Counted from the first letter of the stretch, positions 43,306 to 53,335 are shown. The stretch is DNA of 64,000 nucleotides from Uliginosibacterium sp. (GCA_016718265.1 JADKDZ010000003.1:268001-332000), one strand, 5' to 3'. Numbers and translations: made by a program. The notes: generated from the letters alone by a model not told the origin.

Positions 43306-43789
43306 GTGGTGGGCCGCGGCCGCGGCGTGTGGCCTGAGCCTTGTTCTGGGCACCGCATGGTTTGTCCGTGCTCAAAGTGCAGCGCAAGCGCTGAGCACAC
43401 TTGAACTTGTTGATCTGACCGGGCGCCGGCACACGCTGGCGGAATGGCGCGGCAAGCCGGTGGTGGTGAATTTCTGGGCGAGTTGGTGTGCCCCCTGTCT
43501 TGATGAGCTCCCCGTGCTGCAGCGCATGGCCGCGGCGCAGCGCGGCAAGGTCGAGTTTGTCGGGGTGGCAATGGATAAGCCGGACGCGCTTGCCCGGTAT
43601 TTGCAGCGCAGCCCGCTCAATTATCCGGTGTTGCTCCCCGCCGACTACGAACAGGCGATGGCGGTGCTGGCGGCATCGGGTAACGCGACCCGGAGCTTGC
43701 CGTTTTCCGTGTTGCTCAGCGAAGACGGCCATGTTCGATGGACCCGGCTGGGTCGATTGGATGTGGCGCAGTCGTTCAGCCCCGACTGA
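43295..43789 (+). CDS. TlpA-like thioredoxin family protein, membrane-anchored
   Basis: A 164-residue periplasmic thioredoxin with an N-terminal helix (residues 4-22) and the active site WCAPC in the context VVVNFWASWCAPCLDELPVL. This is the TlpA/ResA type, used to keep extracytoplasmic cysteines reduced. It could support cytochrome or Sco/CuA maturation. I chose the ATG at 43295, overlapping the previous gene, as it gives a normal signal anchor. Confidence 0.88.
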   Translation: MKLKWWAAAAACGLSLVLGTAWFVRAQSAAQALSTLELVDLTGRRHTLAEWRGKPVVVNFWASWCAPCLDELPVLQRMAAAQRGKVEFVGVAMDKPDALARYLQRSPLNYPVLLPADYEQAMAVLAASGNATRSLPFSVLLSEDGHVRWTRLGRLDVAQSFSPD

Positions 43790-43996
43790 GCGGCGCGCGC
43801 TGGCGGCCGCTCATGGCCTTACTGCGAGGCCGTGATCAGGGCCCATGCGTTGCGCGGGGCCTTCATTTGTCAACGCAGTAAACTCCGACCCTGTGTTGTT
43901 TCGCCCTGCCGACGCCTCTCGTGATAGATCGTGAACAGCCGCTCAGATGGGGCGAAAGATGGACAACGTGCAGCGATTTACGGCAAACTCGCGGCC

Positions 43997-44509
43997 ATGA
44001 AGAATTCTTCGCCCAAAAAAACCAAGAAAACTGAGAGCACAGACGAGGCGACCTCGTCGGCCCCGCGCGCCAAGATTCTGGTGCTGCAAGGCCCTAATCT
44101 GAACATGCTGGGTGTTCGTGAGCCATCAGTTTACGGTCGGATGTCACTGGCGGATATTCACGTTGCGCTCGAAGCTCGTGCACGTGCGGCGTCTGTTCAG
44201 CTCGAAACCTTCCAGAGCAATCACGAGGGTGGCTTGGTTGACCGCATTCAGGCGGCCTACACCGAGGGCGTCGACTTCATCATCATCAACCCGGGGGCGT
44301 ATGGCCATACCAGCATCGCGTTGCGAGATGCGCTGGCAGCAGTGGCGATCCCCTTTGTCGAAGTGCACATCTCGAATGTGCATGCCCGCGAGCCTTTCCG
44401 CCACCACACTTACCTCTCTGCCATCGCAGTCGGCGTGATTTGTGGTCTGGGCCCGGAGGGCTACCAGTACGCACTGGACTTCGCTTTGTCGCGCCTTCTG
44501 GCGCGCTGA
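43997..44509 (+). CDS. aroQ: 3-dehydroquinate dehydratase, type II
   Basis: AroQ dehydrates 3-dehydroquinate in the shikimate pathway. The core (from about residue 25) has LVLQGPNLNMLGVREPSVYG with the catalytic tyrosine, the FQSNHEGGLVD stretch and INPGAYGHTSIALRDAL, with the histidine in VEVHISN. The protein carries a 25-residue Lys/Ser/Thr-rich N-terminal extension if it starts at 43997; an earlier ATG at 43931 is also open. accB and accC follow, the usual order. Confidence 0.94.
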   Translation: MKNSSPKKTKKTESTDEATSSAPRAKILVLQGPNLNMLGVREPSVYGRMSLADIHVALEARARAASVQLETFQSNHEGGLVDRIQAAYTEGVDFIIINPGAYGHTSIALRDALAAVAIPFVEVHISNVHAREPFRHHTYLSAIAVGVICGLGPEGYQYALDFALSRLLAR

Positions 44510-44560
44510 CCAACTCATGGCGCATCTCAGATGCGCTACGCCTTGCTATTGGAGTGAGAC

Positions 44561-45007
44561 ATGGATCTGAGAAAACTCAAGAAACTCATTGACCTTGTGC
44601 AGGAATCCGGGATCGCGGAACTTGAAGTCACAGAGGGTGAAGAAAAAGTACGGATTGCCAAGCATTCGACGGCCGCCGCGGCGCCCACCAACTATGTGAC
44701 GCACCTGCCGCAGTCGGCACCTGCCGCCGCACCCGTGGTGGTTGCGACCGAGGCAGCACCTGCCGCGCCAGCTGGCCATGTAGTCAAGTCGCCCATGGTT
44801 GGCTCTTTCTACCGTGCCTCGTCACCGGAGTCTCAGGCGTTTGCCGAAGTGGGTCAGACGGTTGCGGTGGGCGACACCTTGTGTCTGATCGAAGCCATGA
44901 AACTCATGAACGAGATCGAAGCCGATGTGGCTGGCGTCGTCAAGGCGGTTCTGGTCGAGAACGGCCAGCCGGTCGAGTACGGTCAGCCCCTGTTCATTAT
45001 CGGCTAA
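44561..45007 (+). CDS. accB: Acetyl-CoA carboxylase biotin carboxyl carrier protein
   Basis: AccB carries the biotin that shuttles CO2 between AccC and AccAD in fatty acid synthesis. The 148-residue protein has an N-terminal helical domain, an Ala/Pro-rich linker (about residues 38-72) and the biotinyl domain with EAMKLMNEI (Lys114). It is 51 bases after aroQ and 78 bases before accC. Confidence 0.97.
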   Translation: MDLRKLKKLIDLVQESGIAELEVTEGEEKVRIAKHSTAAAAPTNYVTHLPQSAPAAAPVVVATEAAPAAPAGHVVKSPMVGSFYRASSPESQAFAEVGQTVAVGDTLCLIEAMKLMNEIEADVAGVVKAVLVENGQPVEYGQPLFIIG

Positions 45008-45085
45008 AGGAGAATGGGTGTCGGATTGTGGCGAATGGGCGAAGTGAAAAGTCCCCGCCTCACGTCTCCGGTATCCACATAAAAC

Positions 45086-46432
45086 ATGTTCGACAAGATC
45101 CTGATAGCTAATCGCGGTGAGATTGCACTGCGTGTCCTGCGCGCCTGTCGCGAACTGGGTATTCGTACCGTGGCCGTGCATTCCGAGGCCGATAACGAAG
45201 CCAAATACGTCAAGCTTGCCGATGAGTCGGTCTGTATCGGACCGGCGCCGTCTGCACAGTCCTATCTGAACATTCCCCGCATCATCGCGGCAGCAGAAGT
45301 CACCGATGCCGAGGCGATTCATCCTGGCTACGGCTTCCTCTCCGAGAACGCCGATTTCGCCGAACGCGTTGAATCGTCCGGCTTTGTCTTTATCGGGCCG
45401 CGGCCCGAGACGATTGCGCTGATGGGCGACAAGGTCTGCGCCAAGGACGCGATGAAGGCTGCAGGGGTGCCGTGCGTGCCCGGCTCGGATGGCGCCTTGC
45501 CCGATGATCCGAAAGAAATCGTCAAGATGGCCCGCAGTGTTGGTTACCCGGTCATAATCAAAGCCGCCGGTGGGGGTGGTGGGCGCGGTATGCGTGTCGT
45601 GCATACCGAAGCCGCGCTGATTTCGGCTGTAACCACAACGCGGACCGAAGCGGGCGCTGCGTTTGGCAACCCGACGGTTTACATGGAGAAGTACCTCGAA
45701 AATCCCCGTCACATCGAGATCCAGGTGCTGGCCGATCAGCATGGACACGCGATTTACTTGGGCGAGCGGGATTGTTCGATGCAGCGTCGACACCAGAAGG
45801 TGCTGGAGGAAGCTCCTGCGCCGGGGATCGATCGCAAGTTGATCGCCAAGGTCGGTGACTCCTGTGTCGCGGCCTGTCAGCGGATCGGCTATCGCGGCGC
45901 CGGTACCTTTGAATTCCTATACGAGAACGGGCAGTTCTTTTTCATCGAGATGAATACGCGCGTTCAGGTTGAACACCCGGTCACAGAACTGATCACCGGG
46001 GTCGATATCGTGCAGGAACAGATTCGGATTGCCGCAGGCGAGAAGTTGCGATACACGCAAAAGGACGTCCATCTGCGCGGTCATTCAATCGAATGTCGGA
46101 TCAATGCGGAAGACCCCTTCAAGTTTACGCCGTCACCGGGCAAAATCCTCTCGTGGCATACGCCCGGCGGACCGGGGATCCGGGTGGACTCTCATGTGTA
46201 CGCCGGGTACACCGTTCCGCCGCACTATGACTCGATGATCGGCAAAGTGATAGCGTATGGCGACACTCGTGAGCAAGCCATTCGGCGCATGCGGGTTGCT
46301 TTGTCGGAGATGGTGGTAGACGGTATCAAGACCAACATTCCCTTGCATCAGGAGTTGCTGGTTGATACGCACTTCGTTCAGGGTGGTACGAGCATTCACT
46401 ATCTGGAAAAGAAACTCGCAGGACAAAGCTGA
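45086..46432 (+). CDS. accC: Acetyl-CoA carboxylase biotin carboxylase subunit
   Basis: AccC carboxylates biotin on AccB using ATP and bicarbonate. The 448-residue ATP-grasp enzyme has the FDKILIANRGEIALRVLRAC start, the glycine-rich KAAGGGGGRGMR loop, ERDCSMQRRHQKVLEEAPAP and FIEMNTRVQVEHPVTE. All conserved features are intact. prmA follows 2 bases later. Confidence 0.97.
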   Translation: MFDKILIANRGEIALRVLRACRELGIRTVAVHSEADNEAKYVKLADESVCIGPAPSAQSYLNIPRIIAAAEVTDAEAIHPGYGFLSENADFAERVESSGFVFIGPRPETIALMGDKVCAKDAMKAAGVPCVPGSDGALPDDPKEIVKMARSVGYPVIIKAAGGGGGRGMRVVHTEAALISAVTTTRTEAGAAFGNPTVYMEKYLENPRHIEIQVLADQHGHAIYLGERDCSMQRRHQKVLEEAPAPGIDRKLIAKVGDSCVAACQRIGYRGAGTFEFLYENGQFFFIEMNTRVQVEHPVTELITGVDIVQEQIRIAAGEKLRYTQKDVHLRGHSIECRINAEDPFKFTPSPGKILSWHTPGGPGIRVDSHVYAGYTVPPHYDSMIGKVIAYGDTREQAIRRMRVALSEMVVDGIKTNIPLHQELLVDTHFVQGGTSIHYLEKKLAGQS

Positions 46433-46434
46433 CC

Positions 46435-47328
46435 ATGTGGTATTCCGTCTTCCTCAACGCTGCAGCAGACCAGGCCGAAGCTCTGTCAGAAGCATTGATG
46501 GAGGCGGGGGCACTGTCTGTCAGCCTGGAGGATGCGGATGCCGGGACGCCCGAAGAACGCCCCCAGTTTGGCGAGCCGGGTAGCGTCAACGAGCAGCTCT
46601 GGGATCACAGTGTGGTGATTGCCTTGTTCGATGCTGACGTCGATCTGGCCGCGATCTTGGCGCAGGCCTCCGCGGCCATCGGGCTGGAAGCCGTGCCAGA
46701 TTTTCGCGTTGAAGAAGTTGCCGAGCAGAACTGGGTACAGCTGACGCAGTCACAATTTGACCCGATCCAAATCAACGAGAAATTGTGGATCGTGCCCTCG
46801 TGGCATTCTGCCCCGGATAGCGCGGCGATCAACCTGGAGATGGACCCCGGCATGGCGTTTGGCACCGGTTCGCACCCGACCACGCGCTTGTGCCTGCAGT
46901 GGCTCTGCACGGCGGTATCGGCGGACTCCTCGGTACTCGACTATGGCTGCGGTTCGGGCATCCTCGGGATTGCGGCTGCCAAGCTTGGCGCTCTCAGCGT
47001 GACGGGTTGCGATATTGATGCGGCGGCTGTTGAAGCCAGTATCGCGAATGCGCAGCGCAACGCCGTCCCGCACATAGTGTGGCAGGACAGCACGCGCCCG
47101 GTAGCCGGCAATTTTGACATCGTGGTTGCCAATATCCTGACCAATCCCTTGTGTGTTCTGGCGCCAACGCTGGTCTCGCACGTCAAGCCCGGCGGGCGTA
47201 TCGCGCTTTCGGGTGTCCTGGCGCCCCAGGCGGAGCAGGTGATTGATGCTTACGCACCGTGGATAGCGCTGGAAGTGGGCGACGAACAAGAGGGTTGGAT
47301 TCGTTTGGAGGGGTGTCGACCATGCTGA
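46435..47328 (+). CDS. prmA: Ribosomal protein L11 methyltransferase PrmA
   Basis: PrmA trimethylates ribosomal protein L11 using SAM. The 297-residue protein has an N-terminal L11-binding domain (MWYSVFLNAAADQAEALSEA) and a methyltransferase domain with MAFGTGSHPTTRLCL, LDYGCGSGILGIAAAKLG and VANILTNPL. The stop overlaps the start of the following zinc-ribbon gene. Confidence 0.95.
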   Translation: MWYSVFLNAAADQAEALSEALMEAGALSVSLEDADAGTPEERPQFGEPGSVNEQLWDHSVVIALFDADVDLAAILAQASAAIGLEAVPDFRVEEVAEQNWVQLTQSQFDPIQINEKLWIVPSWHSAPDSAAINLEMDPGMAFGTGSHPTTRLCLQWLCTAVSADSSVLDYGCGSGILGIAAAKLGALSVTGCDIDAAAVEASIANAQRNAVPHIVWQDSTRPVAGNFDIVVANILTNPLCVLAPTLVSHVKPGGRIALSGVLAPQAEQVIDAYAPWIALEVGDEQEGWIRLEGCRPC

Positions 47329-48701
47329 CCACGCGTTGTCCGCAGTGCAGCACCACTTTCCGGATTCGGCCGGAGCAGCTTGGCGTGCGCGGCGGCCGTG
47401 TGCGCTGTGGCACCTGTCACACGGCGTTCTCTGCGCTGGAAACGCTGGAAGAGCTGCCCGACGATTTGCCGCCTGCGCCCGTTGTAACGCTCAGTCATGC
47501 GGCACCGGTCTCGCCGCCAGCAGCACGCCTGCCTGCCGCTGCCATGAGTCCAGCGGCACCTGCTTCTGTCCCGCAGGCCGCCGTGCGGCCACCACCACCT
47601 GCCGCTGTCGTGACGCCACCGCCGCCCGAGGCGGCACCACCGGCAGTTGAGGTCCCTGTTGCGGCGCCCGTCGAGGTGGTAGTACCTCCCCCGCCGGAGA
47701 TTGTGGTGCGCAAGGAGCCAGCAGCCGAGCCTGGCTGGCTGAAGATCGACGCTGATTTGCCACAGGGCGGATTCCAGCACATCGTCGAACAATCATCCTT
47801 GCGCAGCGTAACCCAAACAAATCTAGATCTGCCGACTATCGACGATGCGCCGCCACTGATTGACCCGGCCAAGCTTGAAGCGCCGGCCGCACCGAATGAA
47901 GCTGCCGCCGGATTCCGGATGGAGTTTGATCTGTCAGGTGCGCAGGAGGATGGCAAGCCGGAGGCCCGTCCGCACCCGCCGTCGGTGGTGCCAGACGAAC
48001 CTTACATGTCCAAAGTAGCCGCTGATCTCGGGGTGGCGCCGTTCGATCCCTCGCAGGACGACAACCTCGGCCTGACCTACATGCTGGATGATTCGGTCGA
48101 CGAGCCCGCAAGAGGGCCGGGCAAACTGGCGCCGACGGACGAGACATCCTTGCTGTACCTGCGTGATCAGCAAGAGCCGGTCAAGAAGCGCGCGGAGGTG
48201 GAAGACCGGCGCAAGAAGAGTCGGACATGGCCGTGGGTGCTGGGCATACTTGTGTTATTGCTCTTGGCGATCGGTCAAGTGGTCTATTACTATCGGGCAT
48301 GGTTGGTGGCAGTCGTCCCCGAGTCGAGGGCGCATATAGTGCAGGCCTGCCAAGTTTTTGGTCTTGCGTGTGTGGTTCCCTATCCGAAGGATCCTGGCCG
48401 GCTCAGCATTGAAGGCAGTAATCTCGTAGCTGAGGCTTCGCCAGAGGGCCATTCCCGCCTGATCGTGACCCTGCGCAACAAAGCCCCGCATGCGGTTGCC
48501 TGGCCGCATCTGGAACTGACGCTGACCGACAAGTTTGATATCGCGATCAGTCGGCGCGTGCTCAAGCCGATTGAATGGTTGCCTGCTCCCAACGCGCAAA
48601 AAGCAGCGTTTGACGGGAATTCCGAAATCACCGCGAATATTCTTCTCGCAACTGGCAAGCCCGAACCTGCCGGCTACCGTATCTACACCTTCTATCCCTG
48701 A
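47322..48701 (+). CDS. DUF3426 zinc-ribbon membrane protein
   Basis: A 459-residue protein with an N-terminal MJ0042-type zinc ribbon (CPQC, Cys6/Cys9; CGTC, Cys29/Cys32), a long Pro/Ala-rich linker with proline runs (about 80-140), an acidic region, a membrane helix near 304-324 and a C-terminal DUF3426 domain in the periplasm (LVAEASPEGHSRLIVTLRN). It follows prmA in many betaproteobacteria. The function is unknown. Its 3' end overlaps the convergent glycosyltransferase by 10 bases. Confidence 0.85.
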   Translation: MLTTRCPQCSTTFRIRPEQLGVRGGRVRCGTCHTAFSALETLEELPDDLPPAPVVTLSHAAPVSPPAARLPAAAMSPAAPASVPQAAVRPPPPAAVVTPPPPEAAPPAVEVPVAAPVEVVVPPPPEIVVRKEPAAEPGWLKIDADLPQGGFQHIVEQSSLRSVTQTNLDLPTIDDAPPLIDPAKLEAPAAPNEAAAGFRMEFDLSGAQEDGKPEARPHPPSVVPDEPYMSKVAADLGVAPFDPSQDDNLGLTYMLDDSVDEPARGPGKLAPTDETSLLYLRDQQEPVKKRAEVEDRRKKSRTWPWVLGILVLLLLAIGQVVYYYRAWLVAVVPESRAHIVQACQVFGLACVVPYPKDPGRLSIEGSNLVAEASPEGHSRLIVTLRNKAPHAVAWPHLELTLTDKFDIAISRRVLKPIEWLPAPNAQKAAFDGNSEITANILLATGKPEPAGYRIYTFYP

Positions 48702-49828
48702 ACGCGCGTGTCGGGCTGGCCTGCGAGCAGTGAGCGGGCGGCAGCCTGCACGGCCTGCAGGGGGATGCCTTCCATGCACAGAGGTCTCGCGCACTGACCG
48801 GCGCCGTCCCCGTGGCTGCGTGCGCAGCGGCGAATCCAGGCTGCGTTGCGGCGGAAGGTCGTGGTCTGATCGCGGCAGGAGACCTCCGCAGAAAGGGCGA
48901 CGAAAGGGCTGTTCCGCCAGTAGTCGCCTGCCCCGCAAATCGCCGGGGAGCCCGGGCCAAACAATGCAATCGTAGGGGTGCCGGTCAGGCGCCCGAGGTG
49001 TGCCACGCCTGTATCCGGGCAGACCATCAAGGCTGCGTCAGCCAGCAATGTTGCCAGCTGCAGGAGGTCGAGCTTGCCGGCCAGATCGGTGAAGCGCCGC
49101 TCGGCATCGACCTGATCGACAAGGCCCGTCTCTTTTGCCCCGGCACTCCATACGATCTCGAAGCCCTGGATGGAGAACCATTCGGCAAGAGCCATCCAGC
49201 GCGCTGTCGGCCAATACTTGAGCGGGCTGCTTGCGCCCAGGTGGAGCACCACATAGGGCTGGCGTGGGCGGGAAAACGACTCAGCCTGGGCCCAGGGCCA
49301 ATCCTCCGGACTGAAGTGGCGTGGCGGGGTGCCTGGAATGAGTTCCGACGCCACAAAGTCACCGAAGCAGGCCGGCGCGGCGGGAAACCCGGCGGCCTCG
49401 TCGAGCAGCAGATTCTTCCAGCCCGGCCGATCGCCTGCAAACCCGACGATTCTTTGTGCACCGAGTGCGCGTGCCAGTGGGGTGTAGCGATTCTCCGCCG
49501 GGATGATGCAGAGATCCCACGGGCCGCGCTGAGACAGCTTCTTCAGTGTGGAGACCTTGCGCGGGTCGAATGGCACGGCGATCACGCCAAAAGGCTGTGC
49601 GGCGTACAGCGACAAAAAGGCACTGGGGCAGGCCAGACAGATTTCGGTGTCCGCATACTGCGCGCGCAATTTCGCCAGTAGCGGCGTCAGCATCAAGGTG
49701 TCGCCCAGCAGCAGATGGTGCAGGACGAGAATGCGTCTTGGCGGGGAGTGAGGGGCTGGCCTGAACCAGGAAGAGGGCTTCAGCAGCTGTGTGAGCGTCC
49801 ACAGCCGGGACGCCAGACGACCCGCCAC
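48692..49828 (-). CDS. Heptosyltransferase-like glycosyltransferase, family 9
   Basis: A 378-residue GT9 protein of the ADP-heptose:LPS heptosyltransferase group. It has an N-terminal Rossmann region ILVLHHLLLGDTLMLTPLL and the sugar-nucleotide domain with MVCPDTGVAHLGRLTGTPTI and ALFGPGSP. The last 50 residues are Cys/Arg-rich and less typical. It is the last gene of the leftward arm of the LPS cluster, 3 bases after the GT4 gene. The acceptor sugar cannot be read from the sequence. Confidence 0.85.
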   Translation of the reverse strand: MAGRLASRLWTLTQLLKPSSWFRPAPHSPPRRILVLHHLLLGDTLMLTPLLAKLRAQYADTEICLACPSAFLSLYAAQPFGVIAVPFDPRKVSTLKKLSQRGPWDLCIIPAENRYTPLARALGAQRIVGFAGDRPGWKNLLLDEAAGFPAAPACFGDFVASELIPGTPPRHFSPEDWPWAQAESFSRPRQPYVVLHLGASSPLKYWPTARWMALAEWFSIQGFEIVWSAGAKETGLVDQVDAERRFTDLAGKLDLLQLATLLADAALMVCPDTGVAHLGRLTGTPTIALFGPGSPAICGAGDYWRNSPFVALSAEVSCRDQTTTFRRNAAWIRRCARSHGDGAGQCARPLCMEGIPLQAVQAAARSLLAGQPDTRVQG

Positions 49829-49831
49829 GGG

Positions 49832-50974
49832 CTAACCCGCCGCGCGCTGGAAAACCGCTTCCATGCGCGACAGCATTCGGTCGATGCCACAGTTGTCGAC
49901 TGCAAAATTGCGCGCTGCTTCGCCCAGGCGAGCCGCTTCACGCGGTTCGTCGATCAGTTTGCGGATGGACTGTGCGAGCGCCTTGGCACTCTTCGGCGTC
50001 ACCATCAAGCCAGTCATGCCGGGCTTGATGACATCGCCCGAACTGCCGATGGGGGTCGTGATCACAGGCAGCCCGACCGACATGGCTTGCATTACGGCTT
50101 GCGAGACGCCTTCATTGGCGAAGGAGGGCAGCACAAAGATGTCCAGCGCCTGCAGCCAGGGCACCACATCGCGCTGGTTGCCCGCGAACAGCACCTGCTT
50201 GACCAGGCCGTGCTCAATCACGCGCTGTTGCAGTTTCTCGCGCTGCGGTCCGTCACCCACAATGGCCAGGCGGATTTGCGGATCGTTGAGTTCCTTGAGC
50301 GCATCCAGCAGGAATTTGTGCCCTTTCCAGGATCGCAGGGTTGCGACGATGCCGATCCAGGTGCAGTTCATTTCCAGCCCCAGGCGCTCGCGTGCCGCCA
50401 CCTTGTCACCCGGGACATAGCGCTTGGTGTTGATGCCGGTAAATATCGATTGCACGCGATCGGGTGACAGGCTGAGCCCGTCAATCAGCTCGTGGCGCAG
50501 GCTTTCGCCAGTGGTCACGATATGCTGGGCCGCCTTGCCATAGAGCCAGCGATTAGCGAAGGTGTTGGCAACCGGGGCTGAAATGTGACGCGTGCGCACC
50601 ACCGGGATTCTTGACTTGCCAAAGCTCAGGTTGGCCAGGGCGACCAGCCAGCTATCGGTAGAGCTATGGGTGTTGACGACGTCCACCTCGATCCGGTTGG
50701 TGAGCAACCAGCGGCGCATGGCTTTGAAGTTCGCCCAGCGCTTGTCATTGATCGGCAGGCCGACCGTTTTGACGCCCCAATCATGGGCGCGGGTGTAAAT
50801 CGTAGCTTCGACCGGACAGACGATGGTGACGTGGTGGCCGCGCTCGATCAGCCCGCGTGATTCCTCAAGAATCCGGATCTCCTGTCCACCCCAGCCACAG
50901 CTGGATTCGGTGTGCACGATGTTCAGCGCGCGGTGGGACAGCAGCGTGTTGTATTTGGCCATTCTGGCTACCAT
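49832..50974 (-). CDS. Glycosyltransferase family 4
   Basis: A 380-residue GT-B enzyme with N-terminal LNIVHTESSCGWGGQEIRIL and the donor-binding motif in VLPSFANEGVSQAVMQAMSVG, where the E...E pair of GT4 retaining transferases sits. It transfers a sugar from a nucleotide donor in envelope glycan synthesis, probably LPS core or capsule. It lies between another GT4 gene and a GT9 gene on the same strand. Confidence 0.88.
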   Translation of the reverse strand: MVARMAKYNTLLSHRALNIVHTESSCGWGGQEIRILEESRGLIERGHHVTIVCPVEATIYTRAHDWGVKTVGLPINDKRWANFKAMRRWLLTNRIEVDVVNTHSSTDSWLVALANLSFGKSRIPVVRTRHISAPVANTFANRWLYGKAAQHIVTTGESLRHELIDGLSLSPDRVQSIFTGINTKRYVPGDKVAARERLGLEMNCTWIGIVATLRSWKGHKFLLDALKELNDPQIRLAIVGDGPQREKLQQRVIEHGLVKQVLFAGNQRDVVPWLQALDIFVLPSFANEGVSQAVMQAMSVGLPVITTPIGSSGDVIKPGMTGLMVTPKSAKALAQSIRKLIDEPREAARLGEAARNFAVDNCGIDRMLSRMEAVFQRAAG

Positions 50975-51055
50975 TTCTGTAAGGCTGGCGATCCCAATTA
51001 TAGCGGCTACCTTGCTGCCACCGGAGCGAGGCGCCAGTCGGCGGCGAAGCAGGGA

Positions 51056-52238
51056 CTAATCGGCAGGCGGGGCCTCGGACGTTTGCGCGTGGCCTGGTGG
51101 CAACAAAGACCGGTAGAGCGCGATGAGGCTGCTGGCCATCGCTTCGCGCCCCAGTTTGGCGACGCTTGCCCGCGCTGCTTCACGCAGGGCCAGACCCGTG
51201 TCCGGGTGGGTGGCCGCAGCCAATAGCGAAGCCAGCGAGGTCGGAGATGCCGGGCACGTCCAGTGCATCGACCACCGCACCATTCTTGCCTGGCTCGATC
51301 AGCTCAGCAGCGCCACAGGTCGACGAACACAATACCGGCAAGCCTGCGGCAAGCGCCTCAAGCGCAGCGTTGGGCATCGGGTCGTAGAGCGTGGGCAGGG
51401 CGAAGACATCGGCGGCGCCCAGCCAGGGCGTTACGTCTTGCTGCGGGCCCGGGAAGCGAACCTGCAGTCCCTGTTGCCGTGCCATGGCTTGCAGGCGGGC
51501 AGCATCTTTGTCCTTGCCGATCACCCACAGTTCGGCATTGCGTAACTCAGGCTGTGCCAAAGCCGCGAGCAACTGCGGCACGCCTTTGCGCGAGAAGCCG
51601 GAGCCGACGTAGACCACGACCGGTGTGGTCTCGCTGACGCCCAGCTCGGCACGCAAGCGCGCGCGGTGTTGTTCGCGCAGCCCGGGGTGGAAGCGGGCAA
51701 GGTCGACGCCGTTATGCACCACGTGCAGCTTGGCGGCGATCTCCGGGAAGCGTGTCGCGATGTCCTCGCGCACCATCCGCGAGTTGCAGATCACCGCCCG
51801 CAGCCTTGGGTGGCGCAGCATCGCCGCTTCGGCGGCGCAGGTGTAGCGGTGCCAGGGAGAGAGTGCCTGCATCAGTCTGCCCCAGGGGCCGAGACTGCGG
51901 CCGCGCAGTTCCAGCCAGGTGCGATGCAGACCGTCGCCCGCGCGGAAAATATCGCAGCCGGGAATCCGCTCGTGGCTTTGGACCAGGTCGAATCGGCCGT
52001 GGTCGATGGCGCGCCGCACCGCCCAGGCAAAGCCGAGGTCACGGCTCAGGCGCCCGAGTTTGGGCGGGTTGCAGCGCAACAGCGCATCGGCACTGTGTGC
52101 TTCGCCGTGCCAGCGCCGCGCGATCAGGGTGATCTCCAGTGGCTCGCCGGCGTCGCGCAAAGCCTGCAGGGCGCGCTCGACGAAGCGCTCGGCGCCACCA
52201 TACGGGTTGTAGCTCTGGCGGACGATGGCGAGCCGCAT
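51056..52238 (-). CDS. Glycosyltransferase family 4, split by an apparent frameshift
   Basis: The frame from ATG 52238 gives a GT4 protein starting MRLAIVRQSYNPYGGAERFV with donor motif ALPTLYDPMPNAALEALAAG. It ends at 51180 after an abrupt change from NGAVVDALDVPGISDL to unrelated residues. The frame 51056-51283 continues the family C-terminus (ASLLAAATHPDTGLALREAA and LGREAMASSLIALYRSLL). Removing one base around 51228-51242 joins the parts into about 394 residues. It could be a sequencing error or a recent mutation; the catalytic motif lies before the break, so a truncated form might retain some activity. Confidence 0.8.
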
Positions 52239-53335
52239 CAGTCCTGCTTCTCCAGGGCATCAATAGCGGTGATGACTTCTGCCACGCTGATCTGGGCAAG
52301 GCATTCCGAGACCTTGCCGCCGCCACAGCCATCCAGGCCGCAGGGGCGGCAACTGTGGGTCGAGGTGACGACGCGATGCGCCACCCGCCACGGCCCCCAT
52401 TCCTTGTCACCGGAGGGGCCAAACAGCGCCACGCAGGGCGTGCCGACGGCCGCGGCGATGTGCATCGGCGCCGAATCGACGCCAATGAACAGTCGTGCCC
52501 GCGCCGTGAGCGCGGCGAGCTGCTTGAGGTTCAGGCTGCCGCAAAGATCCACGACCTCGACCCCTGCTGCCGCGATGATTGCCGCCACCATTTCGCGTTC
52601 CCTGGCGTCCGGCGCGCCGGTCAGCACCAGCTTCTCGCCGCGCGCCGCCAAAACACGCAACAGTTCGGCGTTCTGCGCCAGTGGCCAGCATTTGAAGAAC
52701 CAGCGTGACGCTGGATGGAACTGGATGAATTGCTTCGCCGTGAGGCCGTGCTGTGCCAGCAAGGCGCCGACCTCGGCGTCGGCCTGCTCGCCGGGCACCA
52801 GACAGAGCTGGCGTGCCGCCTCGGGCGGCTGCAGCCCCAGGCGGCGCAGCGCATCAAGGTGGGTGTCGACGGTATGGCGACGTCCGCCGCCAACGGTTTT
52901 GTAGAGATGACTGAAGGACTTATTCCACCAGCCGCTGTTGCGCGTGCCTTGGGGGGCCACCGACCAGCGCGGCGCGAGCAGGCGGGTAAGCCAGGCGCCA
53001 CGCGGATGATCGGTGAGGTGGATCACCAGGTCGTAACGGCGGGCGCGCAAGGCACGCAGCGCCGCCAGTTCGTGCCTGGCCTGCCGCCAGAGGCCGAGCT
53101 TCTTCCAGTCTCGCCCCAGGGTGTGGAGCTGCGCCAGCGCCGGGTGATCTTCGAGCATGGCTGCGGTATCGGCAAACACCAGAGCGTCGATCTCACAGTG
53201 CGGAGCGATGGCCTTCAGCGCTGAGAGCACCGGCGAGGCGAGCAACACGTCGCCGTGATGGCGGAGCTTGATGACGAGTGCTCGGCGCAGGAGCGCCGGA
53301 TCGATGGCATCGCGCAGATAAGGCTTCAAGTCCAT
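52238..53335 (-). CDS. Lipopolysaccharide heptosyltransferase III-like (WaaQ-type), family 9
   Basis: A 365-residue GT9 protein with ALVIKLRHHGDVLLASPVLS near the N-terminus and LFIGVDSAPMHIAAAVGTPC plus ALFGPSGDKEWGPW in the donor domain, features of heptosyltransferase III. Such enzymes add a side heptose to LPS inner core. The start at 53335 gives MDLKPYLRDAI; longer frames begin before the promoter region. The stop overlaps the next ATG by one base. The next gene upstream diverges 104 bases away, so both arms of the cluster may share that gap for promoters. Confidence 0.88.
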   Translation of the reverse strand: MDLKPYLRDAIDPALLRRALVIKLRHHGDVLLASPVLSALKAIAPHCEIDALVFADTAAMLEDHPALAQLHTLGRDWKKLGLWRQARHELAALRALRARRYDLVIHLTDHPRGAWLTRLLAPRWSVAPQGTRNSGWWNKSFSHLYKTVGGGRRHTVDTHLDALRRLGLQPPEAARQLCLVPGEQADAEVGALLAQHGLTAKQFIQFHPASRWFFKCWPLAQNAELLRVLAARGEKLVLTGAPDAREREMVAAIIAAAGVEVVDLCGSLNLKQLAALTARARLFIGVDSAPMHIAAAVGTPCVALFGPSGDKEWGPWRVAHRVVTSTHSCRPCGLDGCGGGKVSECLAQISVAEVITAIDALEKQD

